DNA of 52,102 nt from Flavobacteriaceae bacterium Ga0077528. GTDB lineage: Bacteria > Bacteroidota > Bacteroidia > Flavobacteriales > Flavobacteriaceae. Of this stretch, positions 14,335-23,083 are shown in pieces. A model generated the notes under the pieces. The model was not told the origin of the DNA. It made no database searches and was given only the letters and a program-made list of their open reading frames with translations. Within the stretch, counting starts at the first letter, position 1. Every line of letters begins with the position of its first letter. The position numbers were made by a program, and so were the translations under genes. The stretch covers positions 1 through 52,102 of the forward strand of contig LNDX01000018.1 of NCBI GenBank assembly GCA_001464475.1, written 5' to 3'.

Positions 14335-16809
14335 TTATTCAACAATATTCAAAAATTTTAGGCCAAAAATAACTGCATCACCTTGATAACCATTTTGATA
14401 GGAACGAACGTAATCTACACGAAACATTCTGAATTTTCCGAAACCTAAATTATCTAAACCAATAGTAAATTCTTGATAAGGTTTTCTGTCTGGAACTGAT
14501 AAGTTATGAAATCCTAATACCAACTGCGAACCTAATTTATTTAACAATGGAATTTTATTCATAATATATCCTTTGTCATTGTGTTCGGCATGAAATTCTA
14601 AAAAGCTATCATTTGTACTTGCTGAATAATAAGGTAAGTTATTAAAAACATTGGTATAACCATCTCCACCTGTTATGTGTGTTTGATTTCCATTAAAGTG
14701 TTTGTAATCAACAAAAGCTATGTTTTCGGCATTGAAGAACTTACCGGCTTTTAAATTTAATTTCATATCACCTTTATTTCCAACAGATAAATCATGTGTA
14801 ATTCTTCCACTAACAAAATCATATTCATATCTTTTTTCTGAAGCCGAAAATCCTTTTTCATAACCAAAAAACAATGTTGGTGACTTTTCATTTCCAATGT
14901 TAAACTTTCCATCAGGTCTAGTCCAATATTTTTGTCCGAATTTAATTCTAGTATTAATATTGGCTTTTACTAAATTGTATTTTTCAAAAGCTGGTGTAAC
15001 AAAGTCAAATGGCGCCAACGGATTGTTTGAAGTATAAATATCGGATGATTTAACAGAACTTTGATCACTAGTGTTCCATAAAGGTTTTCTTTCAGAATAT
15101 TCTAAACCTACATTTAAGTTTAACCCATTTACTACTTCACGTCCAAAATTGGCTGAAACAAAATTCTTTTCATACAATTTCATAAAGTTATTTTTGAAAA
15201 ACAGACTACTAATCGAGTTTACATTATTAGAAATAGGATTACTCGAATTGAATTGATTTACAGCGCTTCCTCCAGATATATTTATGTAACTATCGTTGGT
15301 ATTATTGAATTTATGATAAAACATTCCGGTTGCACGCAATTGATTTTCTGAAAAACCATAATCTAATTTTGTAGCTATTCTTGTAAAACTTCTTTTTTCT
15401 TCATCTCTTTTATTGAATGAAAATCCAACTTGAGTTTTCCATCCTTGAACTGTGTTAAACGTTGTTGAAAGTAAAGGTCCATCATAATTTAAAGACCATT
15501 TTTTAAAGGAATTAGAATAACTATATCCAAAAATGATATCGGTAAATTTAAATTTGTTTCTTTTTCCATCAATTGAATCTAGATATTTTTCTGATTTCTT
15601 TTTAGTTTGAAGAATATCTTTTTTAGTATAATCGGTACTTTCTTCAACAGTTAATGGAACTGGACGAATGGTTTCCCAAAAAGCATCTTCTTTTTTATTA
15701 GCGTTTTCTTCAAATTTCAGCACTTCAGCTGTAAAGGTTTTCTTTTCAAATTTCTCTGGGAATTCAAAATTGGAAAAAACATGAGTAAAAGTTCCGTTTA
15801 TGTTTATACCTAGCATTCCAGCCTCGAAGTCGATGGTTTGCGTGTTTTTTGTCCAGATTTTAGTTTTTGTATTGAAACTATAATTTTGTTTTAAAGTTAA
15901 TTTATTCAATGCAGGATTTTGCATTTGACTACCAGTTATTGATAAATCAACAGCATAAATGGCATACGATTCGTCTACAATATAAATGTATCCTTCCATA
16001 GCTGGTTCGGATGTCCTTTTGGGTGTAACCTTAATTTTATTAATTACTTTGTTGTTTTCATCAGCAAAGGAACCTTCAAATTTATATTTGTAGTAATTAA
16101 AAGCATTATCTGCAATTGGAGAAATTACTTTTACATCAAAATCTAAATAGTTTTCATAGAAGTCAAAGTTGGCTTGTGCTGCATTATTGAAACTAAATCC
16201 GTTATCATTTCCGCTTACTTTTGATGCAATGATAGTCTCTTTTAATTTGTCTGGTTTTTGAAAAGCAATTTTCGAAACGGTTTCAGATAAATATAAAATT
16301 CCACTTCTTGTTGAATCTATAACTTCATCAAAGAAGTCTAATTTTTGTCCTAATATAGTTTTAGGTAAATTTTTAACTCTAAAAATTCCTCTCGAATAGA
16401 AATCGGCATTGTATTTTTCGGTTAGTTTTGAGTTTTCCTTACGATTGGCAATAGCATTTTTAATAATCTCAATGGCAGGATTTACATTTGGATTAATTAC
16501 AACTTCATTAAGTTTGATTTCTTCTTCCACCAAAGTGACATCTACTGTTTGAAAAGTTTTACCAGTTTCAACTATTTTTTTTTCAGTCTTATAACCAAGG
16601 TATTGATATAGTATAACATAAGTGCCTTCCACTTTTAGATTCAACTCATATTTACCTTGCTCGTTTGATGTTGTGCTAATGTAGGTATCCTTTACATATA
16701 TATTTACAAAAGACATGGGTTTACCATTAGAATCAGTAACAGTTCCTTTAATTTGAGAAAAGCTTAAGATTGAAAACAATAAGAATAGGATAGAGGTAAT
16801 TTTTTTCAT
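14335..16809 (-). CDS. DUF5686 outer-membrane protein with carboxypeptidase-like plug domain
   Basis: An 824-residue exported protein. A signal peptide (MKKITSILFLLFSILSFSQ) is followed by a CarboxypepD_reg-like domain (IKGTVTDSNGKPMSFVNIYVKD, to about residue 95). A linker containing NPAIEIIKNAIANRKEN leads to the DUF5686 body, which is rich in alternating aromatic strands and ends MFRVDYVRSYQNGY...GLKFLNIVE. The architecture resembles a TonB-receptor-related outer-membrane barrel, but no TonB box or canonical plug is evident. The role is unknown; envelope biogenesis or nutrient handling is inference. It is transcribed alone, convergent to the TSUP gene. Confidence 0.85.
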   Translation of the reverse strand: MKKITSILFLLFSILSFSQIKGTVTDSNGKPMSFVNIYVKDTYISTTSNEQGKYELNLKVEGTYVILYQYLGYKTEKKIVETGKTFQTVDVTLVEEEIKLNEVVINPNVNPAIEIIKNAIANRKENSKLTEKYNADFYSRGIFRVKNLPKTILGQKLDFFDEVIDSTRSGILYLSETVSKIAFQKPDKLKETIIASKVSGNDNGFSFNNAAQANFDFYENYLDFDVKVISPIADNAFNYYKYKFEGSFADENNKVINKIKVTPKRTSEPAMEGYIYIVDESYAIYAVDLSITGSQMQNPALNKLTLKQNYSFNTKTKIWTKNTQTIDFEAGMLGININGTFTHVFSNFEFPEKFEKKTFTAEVLKFEENANKKEDAFWETIRPVPLTVEESTDYTKKDILQTKKKSEKYLDSIDGKRNKFKFTDIIFGYSYSNSFKKWSLNYDGPLLSTTFNTVQGWKTQVGFSFNKRDEEKRSFTRIATKLDYGFSENQLRATGMFYHKFNNTNDSYINISGGSAVNQFNSSNPISNNVNSISSLFFKNNFMKLYEKNFVSANFGREVVNGLNLNVGLEYSERKPLWNTSDQSSVKSSDIYTSNNPLAPFDFVTPAFEKYNLVKANINTRIKFGQKYWTRPDGKFNIGNEKSPTLFFGYEKGFSASEKRYEYDFVSGRITHDLSVGNKGDMKLNLKAGKFFNAENIAFVDYKHFNGNQTHITGGDGYTNVFNNLPYYSASTNDSFLEFHAEHNDKGYIMNKIPLLNKLGSQLVLGFHNLSVPDRKPYQEFTIGLDNLGFGKFRMFRVDYVRSYQNGYQGDAVIFGLKFLNIVE

Positions 16810-16901
16810 TTGTATGGTGTTTAATTTATAGACGATTATTAATGTGAAAAGGTTGTATCAGTTCTATTTTATATTGGTTTTATAAATGTAACTTGGATTT
16901 T

Positions 16902-17315
16902 TTATAAAAACGACTGCAAAGCCAATTCGTAACTCTTCAAACCAAAACCTATAATAACACCTTTTGCATTTGGTGAAATATAAGATTGATGTCTAAAAGT
17001 TTCTCTCGAAAAGGTATTAGAGATATGAACTTCTATTGTTGGTGAAGTTATTGCTTTTACAGCATCGCCTATTCCTATTGAAGTATGAGTGTAGGCAGCT
17101 GCATTCAAAATTATGCCATCATAAGAAAAACCAACCTCTTGAATTTTTGAAATTAATTCACCTTCTATATTACTTTGATAATAACTTAAATTAATAGAAG
17201 GATATTTAGATTTTAGTTGATTGAAATACTCTTCAAAAGTTTCATTCCCATAAACTTCAGGTTCTCTTCTTCCTAGTAGATTTAAATTTGGGCCGTTGAT
17301 AATGATAATCTTCAT
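16902..17315 (-). CDS. aroQ: Type II 3-dehydroquinate dehydratase
   Basis: A 137-residue enzyme of the shikimate pathway, converting 3-dehydroquinate to 3-dehydroshikimate. It has all family motifs: IINGPNLNLLGRREPEVYG, YYQSNIEGELI, NAAAYTHTSIGIGDAV, and EVHISNTFSRETFRHQSYIS with the catalytic His. The length is slightly short of the usual 140-150 but complete. It is on the minus strand, and a terminator at 17341-17368 separates it from the upstream barrel gene. Confidence 0.96.
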   Translation of the reverse strand: MKIIIINGPNLNLLGRREPEVYGNETFEEYFNQLKSKYPSINLSYYQSNIEGELISKIQEVGFSYDGIILNAAAYTHTSIGIGDAVKAITSPTIEVHISNTFSRETFRHQSYISPNAKGVIIGFGLKSYELALQSFL

Positions 17316-17340
17316 ATGAATAGGTTTATGTAAAAGTAAA

Positions 17341-17368
17341 AAAACCGCTCATATAAATAAGCGGTTTT
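17341..17368 (-). terminator. Terminator of the beta-barrel gene 17388-17948
   Basis: Stem AAAACCGCT / AGCGGTTTT with a 10-nt loop; on the minus strand it is followed by a T-run. Confidence 0.8.
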
Positions 17369-17387
17369 AGAAAAGTTTATGATATTT

Positions 17388-17948
17388 TTAGAAAAGGTAA
17401 CCCAGTGATGCTTGAACTACACTATTCTTTACATCAGCATCGCGTTTAGGTTCTGTTAATCCTAATCCATATCTTCCTTGAACGAAGAAATGTTTTCCAA
17501 ATTTATAACCAAGACCACCTGCAACAGCAAAATCAAAGGTGTTTGAATCTCCAGCTTTAACTTCATTTCTTTCGCTTAATAAAAAGGATGCTTGCGGACC
17601 AAGTTCCATACTTAAATGGTCTGTGAGATAAAATTTAGCTAACACAGGAATTGAAATGTAACCCAATTCATTTTTGATTTCCTCATTAAGATTCTTTAGA
17701 CTTGCGCCTTGAGTAGAGTAAAGTAGTTCTGGTTGAAGAGATAAATTCTTAAAAATCTTTAATTCAACAAGTAATCCTGCGTGAAAATTAGTAATAGCAT
17801 CGGTATTTACATCTGTGCCAGTATAATTAGCATAGTTTATTCCTGCTTTAAGTCCAAGTCTTGCAAAAGAGGTTTCTTGGGCGATACTTTTTGAACCAAA
17901 AAGTAGTAAGATTACTACTAATACGACGTTTTTTTTGAGTTTTTGCAT
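17388..17948 (-). CDS. Outer-membrane beta-barrel protein (PorT/OMP_b-brl family)
   Basis: A 186-residue protein with signal peptide MQKLKKNVVLVVILLLFGSKSIAQ, then a small barrel: ARLGLKAGINYANYTG, LLVELKIFKNLSLQPELLYSTQG, ISIPVLAKFYLTDHLSMELGPQASFLL, GLGYKFGKHFFVQGRYGLGL, and a C-terminal strand ending in F (ASLGYLF). The alternating pattern and terminal aromatic residue fit an 8-stranded outer-membrane barrel. The function is unknown. It has its own terminator downstream. Confidence 0.85.
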   Translation of the reverse strand: MQKLKKNVVLVVILLLFGSKSIAQETSFARLGLKAGINYANYTGTDVNTDAITNFHAGLLVELKIFKNLSLQPELLYSTQGASLKNLNEEIKNELGYISIPVLAKFYLTDHLSMELGPQASFLLSERNEVKAGDSNTFDFAVAGGLGYKFGKHFFVQGRYGLGLTEPKRDADVKNSVVQASLGYLF

Positions 17949-18137
17949 AAAAAAAGTAGGGTTTTAAAATGAGACGTGTTTTTAGTTATTAACGAAATTG
18001 TTTATAAGTTATTGTGTGTCAAAACCTTTTATTGTTGAAGTTGTTAATAACTCTGTTGATAACTCTAAATGTTAATATAAATGAATAAAAAGAGAATAGG
18101 TTTAACTTTGTCCTATTAATTTTAAACAAAATAAAAC

Positions 18138-18743
18138 ATGAAAAAAATTATTTTAACAGTAGCTGCAGTATTCGCTTTCGGATTTGCTAACGCTCAAGAC
18201 AAAAAAGAATCTTCTGAAGGTTTTTCTAAAGGTGATGTATTTGTAACAGGTGCTTTTTCTTTTAACAGTACAAAAGACAACAATGCTCCAGAATCAAAAA
18301 CTAACTTTTTCGAACTTGCTCCACAAGTTAATTATTTTTTAACTGAGAATATCTCTTTAGGTGCTAAAGTTGGTTTTTCTTCTGATAAAGCTTAGACTGC
18401 AAATGTTGACACAAAAGATATGTCAACTGTAACTTTTGGATTACAAGGAAGATATTACTTTACTCCAGCTTCTAAATTTTCTTTATTTACAGGTTTAGGA
18501 TTTGATTACAATTCTAAAACTAACAATTTATCTACTCCAGAAGTTAAAACTAATGGTTTTGATGTAACTTTAGGCTTAGGTTTAAACTACTTCGTAGCTG
18601 AAAACTGGTCAATCGAAGCTAATTTTGCTGCGTTAAACTTTGCGTCAGAAAAAGTTGACGTTTCTGGTGCAGAAAACGAAACTTCTTTTGGTTTAGGAGC
18701 AAACATGAGAGCTATCTCTTTCGGAGTTAACTACAAATTCTAA
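18138..18743 (+). pseudogene. Outer-membrane beta-barrel protein interrupted by in-frame TAG
   Basis: From the ATG at 18138 the frame encodes a signal peptide (MKKIILTVAAVFAFGFANAQ) and barrel strands up to residue 85, then TAG at 18393-18395. The same frame continues without a gap as TANVDTKDMSTVTFGLQGRYYF and runs to a normal end in GVNYKF at 18743. Both halves together make one 201-residue OMP_b-brl barrel, including the C-terminal aromatic strand. One base change, for example CAG to TAG, explains it. The rest shows no decay and the terminator is intact, so the change is recent, a sequencing error, or read through. Confidence 0.85.
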
Positions 18744-18768
18744 TCTAAATTTTAGATTATATTATAGA

Positions 18769-18794
18769 AAACCTCACTTCGGTGAGGTTTTTTT
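18769..18794 (+). terminator. Terminator with TTCG tetraloop
   Basis: Stem AACCTCAC / GTGAGGTT closed by TTCG, followed by about ten T. It lies directly behind the broken barrel gene. Confidence 0.9.
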
Positions 18795-18854
18795 TTATTC
18801 TAAACTAGTTTCAGAATCTTTCCAATTTCAGAATTTTTCCAATATATTTGAATA

Positions 18855-19751
18855 ATGAATTGGACTACTTTTATTAAAAGCTATCAGTCGTATCTTAAAA
18901 TTGAAAGGGGATTGTCAAAAAATACTATTGATAATTATACTTTTGATATAGAGCGACTTTGTCTTTTTTTAGAACAAAATGGAATAGAAGTTTCTCCAGT
19001 AAAAATCTCTGAAGAAACCATCCAACAATTTATTTATACAATTTCAAAAGAAGTTAATGCTCGTTCTCAAGCGAGAATAATTTCTGGTTTAAAGAGTTTC
19101 TTTTCTTATTTAATATTTGAAGATTATCGTTCTGACAATCCAATGGAGTTAATTGAAGCTCCAAGATTAGGTAGAAAACTTCCAGATACTTTATCTATTC
19201 AAGATATTGACGCACTTATAGAAGCAATTGATTTATCTAAACCAGAAGGTGAAAGAAACAGAGCAATGCTTGAAACACTATATGGTTGTGGATTGCGTGT
19301 TTCCGAATTAGTTAATCTTAAAATTTCTGATTTATTTTTTGACGAAGGTTTCATTAAAATAACAGGAAAGGGAAATAAACAACGATTTGTTCCTATTAGT
19401 GCTGTTACACAAAAGTTTATTTTACTTTACAAAGACCTTGTAAGAAATCACCTTATTATAAACAAAGGTCATGAAGATACTTTGTTTCTCAATAGAAGAG
19501 GAAGACAGCTTACAAGAGCTATGGTTTTTACGATTATTAAAGATTTAGCCGTCAAAATTAATCTTAATAAATCGATAAGTCCTCATACTTTTAGACACTC
19601 ATTTGCAACTCATTTACTCGAAAATGGTGCCGATTTGCGTGCCATTCAGCTTATGCTTGGTCATGAATCAATAACTACTACAGAGATTTATGTCCATCTA
19701 GATAGAAAGCATTTAACTCAAATTATGAACTCCTTTCATCCAAGGAAATAA
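18855..19751 (+). CDS. xerD: Site-specific tyrosine recombinase XerD-like
   Basis: A 298-residue tyrosine recombinase with an N-terminal core-binding SAM-like domain (about 1-90, containing YLKIERGLSKNTIDNY) and a C-terminal catalytic domain. The catalytic residues are visible: R148 (CGLRVSEL), H244 and R247 (HTFRH), H270 (LGHES) and nucleophile Y279 (EIYVH). The length and lack of extra domains suit the chromosome-dimer resolvase rather than a phage or transposon integrase. It stands alone on the plus strand, opposite aroQ. XerC versus XerD cannot be fully settled without comparison. Confidence 0.9.
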   Translation: MNWTTFIKSYQSYLKIERGLSKNTIDNYTFDIERLCLFLEQNGIEVSPVKISEETIQQFIYTISKEVNARSQARIISGLKSFFSYLIFEDYRSDNPMELIEAPRLGRKLPDTLSIQDIDALIEAIDLSKPEGERNRAMLETLYGCGLRVSELVNLKISDLFFDEGFIKITGKGNKQRFVPISAVTQKFILLYKDLVRNHLIINKGHEDTLFLNRRGRQLTRAMVFTIIKDLAVKINLNKSISPHTFRHSFATHLLENGADLRAIQLMLGHESITTTEIYVHLDRKHLTQIMNSFHPRK

Positions 19752-19845
19752 TTGTTAATTTTCTTTCTTGTAGAAATCTTTCTACGCTTAATTTTTACTT
19801 TCAGAGATTTTAATATTTTCCTTTGTATTGTAAAAAAATACAATT

Positions 19846-20952
19846 TTGAAAACACTTTATATTGACGATCAAACGATTAACGAAATTAGAAATCAGTTTG
19901 CAGTTTCAGCTTCAGGAATTGGAATATGGGATTGGGATTTGGTTACTAATCAAGTATATTATTCACAAGAATCTTTAAAAATTCTTGAGATGGATGATTT
20001 TAGTTTTGCTATTTCTACTCCAGAAGAATGGGATGAAAAAGTACACCCTGATGATAGGGAACTTTATTTCGGAAATATTAAAAAGCATTTTGAAAATGAA
20101 ATTCCATACTACGAAACTTGTCATCGAATATTATGTAATGGTAAATATAAATGGATTCTTGACAGAGGTAAAGTGGTATTAAGAGATGACGAAGGTAAAC
20201 CACTCAGAATTGTTGGAACTCATACCGATATTTCTTCACAGAAGGAGCGAGAGCAAAATCTAGAAGAAACTATAGTTTTAATAAATAATCAAAAAAATAA
20301 ATTACTCAATTTTGCATATATAGTTTCACATAATTTAAAAAATCATGCTGGAAATTTAGGTACTTTAATAAAACTCAATGAAAATAAAATGTTTGAACAG
20401 AATGAGTTTTTATCATATATAAAAACTGTTTCTAATGAGTTGTCAAGTACTATTGATAATCTTTCAGACCTAATAAAAGTTCAAAACAATCAAAATATAA
20501 ATAAAGAACAACTGAATCTTAATGTGTATTTAAAAAAAGTTTTTAATATTCTTATGGAAGATGTTCATCATTCAAAAGTAAATATTGTTAACTTGGTTTC
20601 TATAGATGAAACTGTATTTTTTAATCCTGCATATTTAGAAAGTATTCTGCTTAATTTAACTTCAAATGCAATAAGATATTCTTCGCCAGATAGAGAGCCA
20701 AAGATAACATATTCTGTTTATTCAGTCGATGGTTATAAAGTATTAAAGATTGAAGATAACGGTGTCGGAATTGACTTAGAGCGCTATGGAGATCATCTTT
20801 TTGGTTTGTTCAAAACATTTCATTCTAATAAAGATTCAAATGGTATTGGGCTACATATTACCAAAAATCAAATAGAAGCTTTGGGAGGTAAAATTGAGGT
20901 AGAAAGTACTGTTGATAAAGGTTCTGTTTTTAAAGTTTATTTCAAAAGTTAA
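19846..20952 (+). CDS. PAS-domain sensor histidine kinase
   Basis: A 368-residue soluble kinase without membrane segments. A PAS domain (about 10-130; GIWDWDLVTNQVYYSQ...WILDRGKVVLRDDEGKPLRIVGTHTDIS) precedes a dimerisation helix with H162 in VSHNLKNHAGN, then an ATPase domain with LESILLNLTSNAIRYSSPD, EDNGVGIDL and GIGLHITKNQ. In the H-box the usual ELRTP is NLKNH. The start is TTG at 19846; no ATG exists before the PAS domain. It is paralogous to the next gene, so a tandem duplication is likely. Signal and target are unknown. Confidence 0.88.
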   Translation: MKTLYIDDQTINEIRNQFAVSASGIGIWDWDLVTNQVYYSQESLKILEMDDFSFAISTPEEWDEKVHPDDRELYFGNIKKHFENEIPYYETCHRILCNGKYKWILDRGKVVLRDDEGKPLRIVGTHTDISSQKEREQNLEETIVLINNQKNKLLNFAYIVSHNLKNHAGNLGTLIKLNENKMFEQNEFLSYIKTVSNELSSTIDNLSDLIKVQNNQNINKEQLNLNVYLKKVFNILMEDVHHSKVNIVNLVSIDETVFFNPAYLESILLNLTSNAIRYSSPDREPKITYSVYSVDGYKVLKIEDNGVGIDLERYGDHLFGLFKTFHSNKDSNGIGLHITKNQIEALGGKIEVESTVDKGSVFKVYFKS

Positions 20953-21125
20953 GCAAGTTTTAAAAGTAATATAATTCCTGTTAAAATACTTAAAATTGCA
21001 TCTAAAAGTGTATTTTAACGTATAAAACACGCATTTAATCGATATTAATTTTATATTTGTTTTAAGTTTTTAAAGTTTTTTTAGCAATTTTAAAGATATA
21101 TTGGTCCCAAACCTACTAGAACATT

Positions 21126-22649
21126 ATGAAAACAAATTCAATTATTAATGATTTTTTTCTTGTTGAAAAAGTTAACTTTTTCGAACAAATGTTAAATCAA
21201 ATACCAGATTTAATATTTCAGTTAACTATTTCTCCAAACGATGAATTTAATATTACCTATCTTAATAAGAATATTTTGTCTTATTTTGAATTGAATAAAT
21301 TCGAATTGAAATCCAATCCTATTGATGTTATTAGTAATAAGGTTCATCCAGAAGATAGAGATGCGTTTTTTACATCATTAAATTATTCTAAACAAAATCT
21401 TGAGCCTTGGCGTTGTGAATTTCGTATCATTACCAAAAATAAAAAGATTTCATGGTTTAAAGTTGACGCCAATGTTACTTCAGACATTGATAAAAATACT
21501 ATATTTTTTAGCACTTTAACAGATATTACCGATATTAAAGAGCGAGAAATTAAAGTTCAAGAATCAGAAACAAGATATCAGTTTGCTCTTGAAGCTTCCA
21601 AAAAAGGGATTTGGGATTATAATCTTACTACAGGAAATGTGTTTTTCTCAAAAGAATCGTTAGACATACTTTATCTTGATGAGTTTGATGATATTAATAC
21701 CAATTCTAAATGGGATGAACGTATCCATCCAAATGATTTAAAAGATTATTTAGATAGTATTCAATCTCATAAAGATAGAAAGACACCATATTTTGAAAAT
21801 ACCAAAAGAGTTTTAGCAAAAGATGGTTCCTACAAATGGGTTTTAAGTAGAGGTAAAATTATTGAAAGAGATGAAAATGGTAATCCAGTTAGAATAATTG
21901 GAACACATAGTGATGTAACACATAACAAAGAAAAAGAAAATGAATTGTTGGATCATTTAGATATTATTATAGAGCAAAATAATAGATTATTGAATTTTGC
22001 ACATATAGTCTCACATAATTTAAGATCGCACACAGGAAATTTTAAAATGTTATTGAATATTTTAGATGAATCAAATGATAAGGAAAGCAAAGAGGAGTGT
22101 TTATCGTATTTAAAAACAACCTCCAATGCACTTTCTGAAACTATTGACCATTTAAAAGAATTGGTTGATATTCACAATACTATAATTCATAAGAAAGAAG
22201 ATTTGAATCTTAATGTTTATTTAAACCAAACACTTGAAGTTTTAAGCAAAGAGATAAAAGATAATAAGGTAAAAATTGTTAATAAGATTGGTGAAAAAGA
22301 TACTATAAAGTTTAATCCAGCATATTTAGAAAGTTTATTTTTAAACTTTACAACCAATGCTATAAAATACTCACATCCAGAGCGTCATCCAGAGATAAGT
22401 TATTCATCTTCAGTAGAAAAAGGAAAATTAGTTTTGGTTATTGAAGATAATGGTTTAGGAATAAACTTAGCTAAGCATGGTGAAAAGTTGTTTGGAATGT
22501 ATAAGACATTTCATAAGAATGAAAACGCAAGAGGAATTGGTTTGTTTATTACAAAAAACCAAATAGAATCGATGGGTGGAAGTATAGAGGTTGAAAGTAA
22601 AGTAAATGTTGGAACCACTTTTAAAATAAATTTTAATGAAGAAATTTAA
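21126..22649 (+). CDS. Dual-PAS sensor histidine kinase
   Basis: A 507-residue soluble kinase. PAS1 (about 15-140) is followed by PAS2 (about 145-265; GIWDYNLTTGNVFFSKE and WVLSRGKIIERDENGNPVRIIGTHSDVT), a phosphoacceptor helix with H297 in VSHNLRSHTGN, and an ATPase domain with LESLFLNFTTNAIKYSHPE, EDNGLGINL and GIGLFITKNQ. PAS2 to the end is clearly paralogous to the preceding kinase. The gene overlaps the response regulator by 14 bp, so they form a coupled pair. A TATATTTG element near 21051 may be its promoter. Cytosolic sensing is inferred from the lack of membrane segments. Confidence 0.9.
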   Translation: MKTNSIINDFFLVEKVNFFEQMLNQIPDLIFQLTISPNDEFNITYLNKNILSYFELNKFELKSNPIDVISNKVHPEDRDAFFTSLNYSKQNLEPWRCEFRIITKNKKISWFKVDANVTSDIDKNTIFFSTLTDITDIKEREIKVQESETRYQFALEASKKGIWDYNLTTGNVFFSKESLDILYLDEFDDINTNSKWDERIHPNDLKDYLDSIQSHKDRKTPYFENTKRVLAKDGSYKWVLSRGKIIERDENGNPVRIIGTHSDVTHNKEKENELLDHLDIIIEQNNRLLNFAHIVSHNLRSHTGNFKMLLNILDESNDKESKEECLSYLKTTSNALSETIDHLKELVDIHNTIIHKKEDLNLNVYLNQTLEVLSKEIKDNKVKIVNKIGEKDTIKFNPAYLESLFLNFTTNAIKYSHPERHPEISYSSSVEKGKLVLVIEDNGLGINLAKHGEKLFGMYKTFHKNENARGIGLFITKNQIESMGGSIEVESKVNVGTTFKINFNEEI

Positions 22650-23028
22650 TACTATTTTTGTTGTAGATGATGATATGGTTTATCATTTTATTATAAAAAA
22701 GTTATTTTCTAAATGCAATATTGATGTTGATACAAAATATTTTTTCAATGGTCTCGAAGCTATTGATGAATTAAGAGATAAAGTTGAAACGGATAATATT
22801 CCTGATTTAATTCTATTAGATATTAATATGCCAGTTTACGATGGATGGCAGTTTTTAGAGGAGTTTAAAAAAATTAAGCAAAAGCTTACGAAAGAAATCA
22901 CAGTTTATTTGGTGAGTTCTTCCAATGATGTAACAGACTTAAATAAGTCGAAAGAATATCAAGATGAGGTTAAAAAGTATTATTACAAACCAATGACTCA
23001 AGAAGATTTCGAAACTATATTCGCATAA
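22636..23028 (+). CDS. Single-domain response regulator
   Basis: A 130-residue receiver domain with no output domain. The acidic pocket VVDDD, phosphoacceptor D62 (LILLDINMP), the switch serine in YLVSSS and K118 in YYKPMT are all present. Its start lies 14 bp inside the upstream kinase gene, implying translational coupling and a cognate partnership. A CheY-like protein of this kind passes the phosphate on or acts by protein contact. A strong bidirectional terminator follows. Confidence 0.92.
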   Translation: MKKFNTIFVVDDDMVYHFIIKKLFSKCNIDVDTKYFFNGLEAIDELRDKVETDNIPDLILLDINMPVYDGWQFLEEFKKIKQKLTKEITVYLVSSSNDVTDLNKSKEYQDEVKKYYYKPMTQEDFETIFA

Positions 23029-23029
23029 A

Positions 23030-23057
23030 AAAAAGGTATCCAAACGGATACCTTTTT
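23030..23057. terminator. Bidirectional terminator between response regulator and rny
   Basis: Stem AAAAAGGTATCC (23030-23041) / GGATACCTTTTT (23046-23057) with a 4-nt loop. It has an A-tract on one side and a T-tract on the other, so it can serve both converging genes. Confidence 0.88.
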
Positions 23058-23083
23058 TTATGTTTTATATTTATTAACTTACC

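Noticed and set aside
18420..18743. Separate small gene starting at ATG 18420
   Set aside because: It lacks a signal peptide and is in frame with the upstream half of the same barrel; one gene split by TAG is simpler.
18855..19751. The tyrosine recombinase as integrase of the cassette-like region
   Set aside because: It has the size and plain domain layout of XerD, is 30 kb away and shows no integron-integrase insertion.
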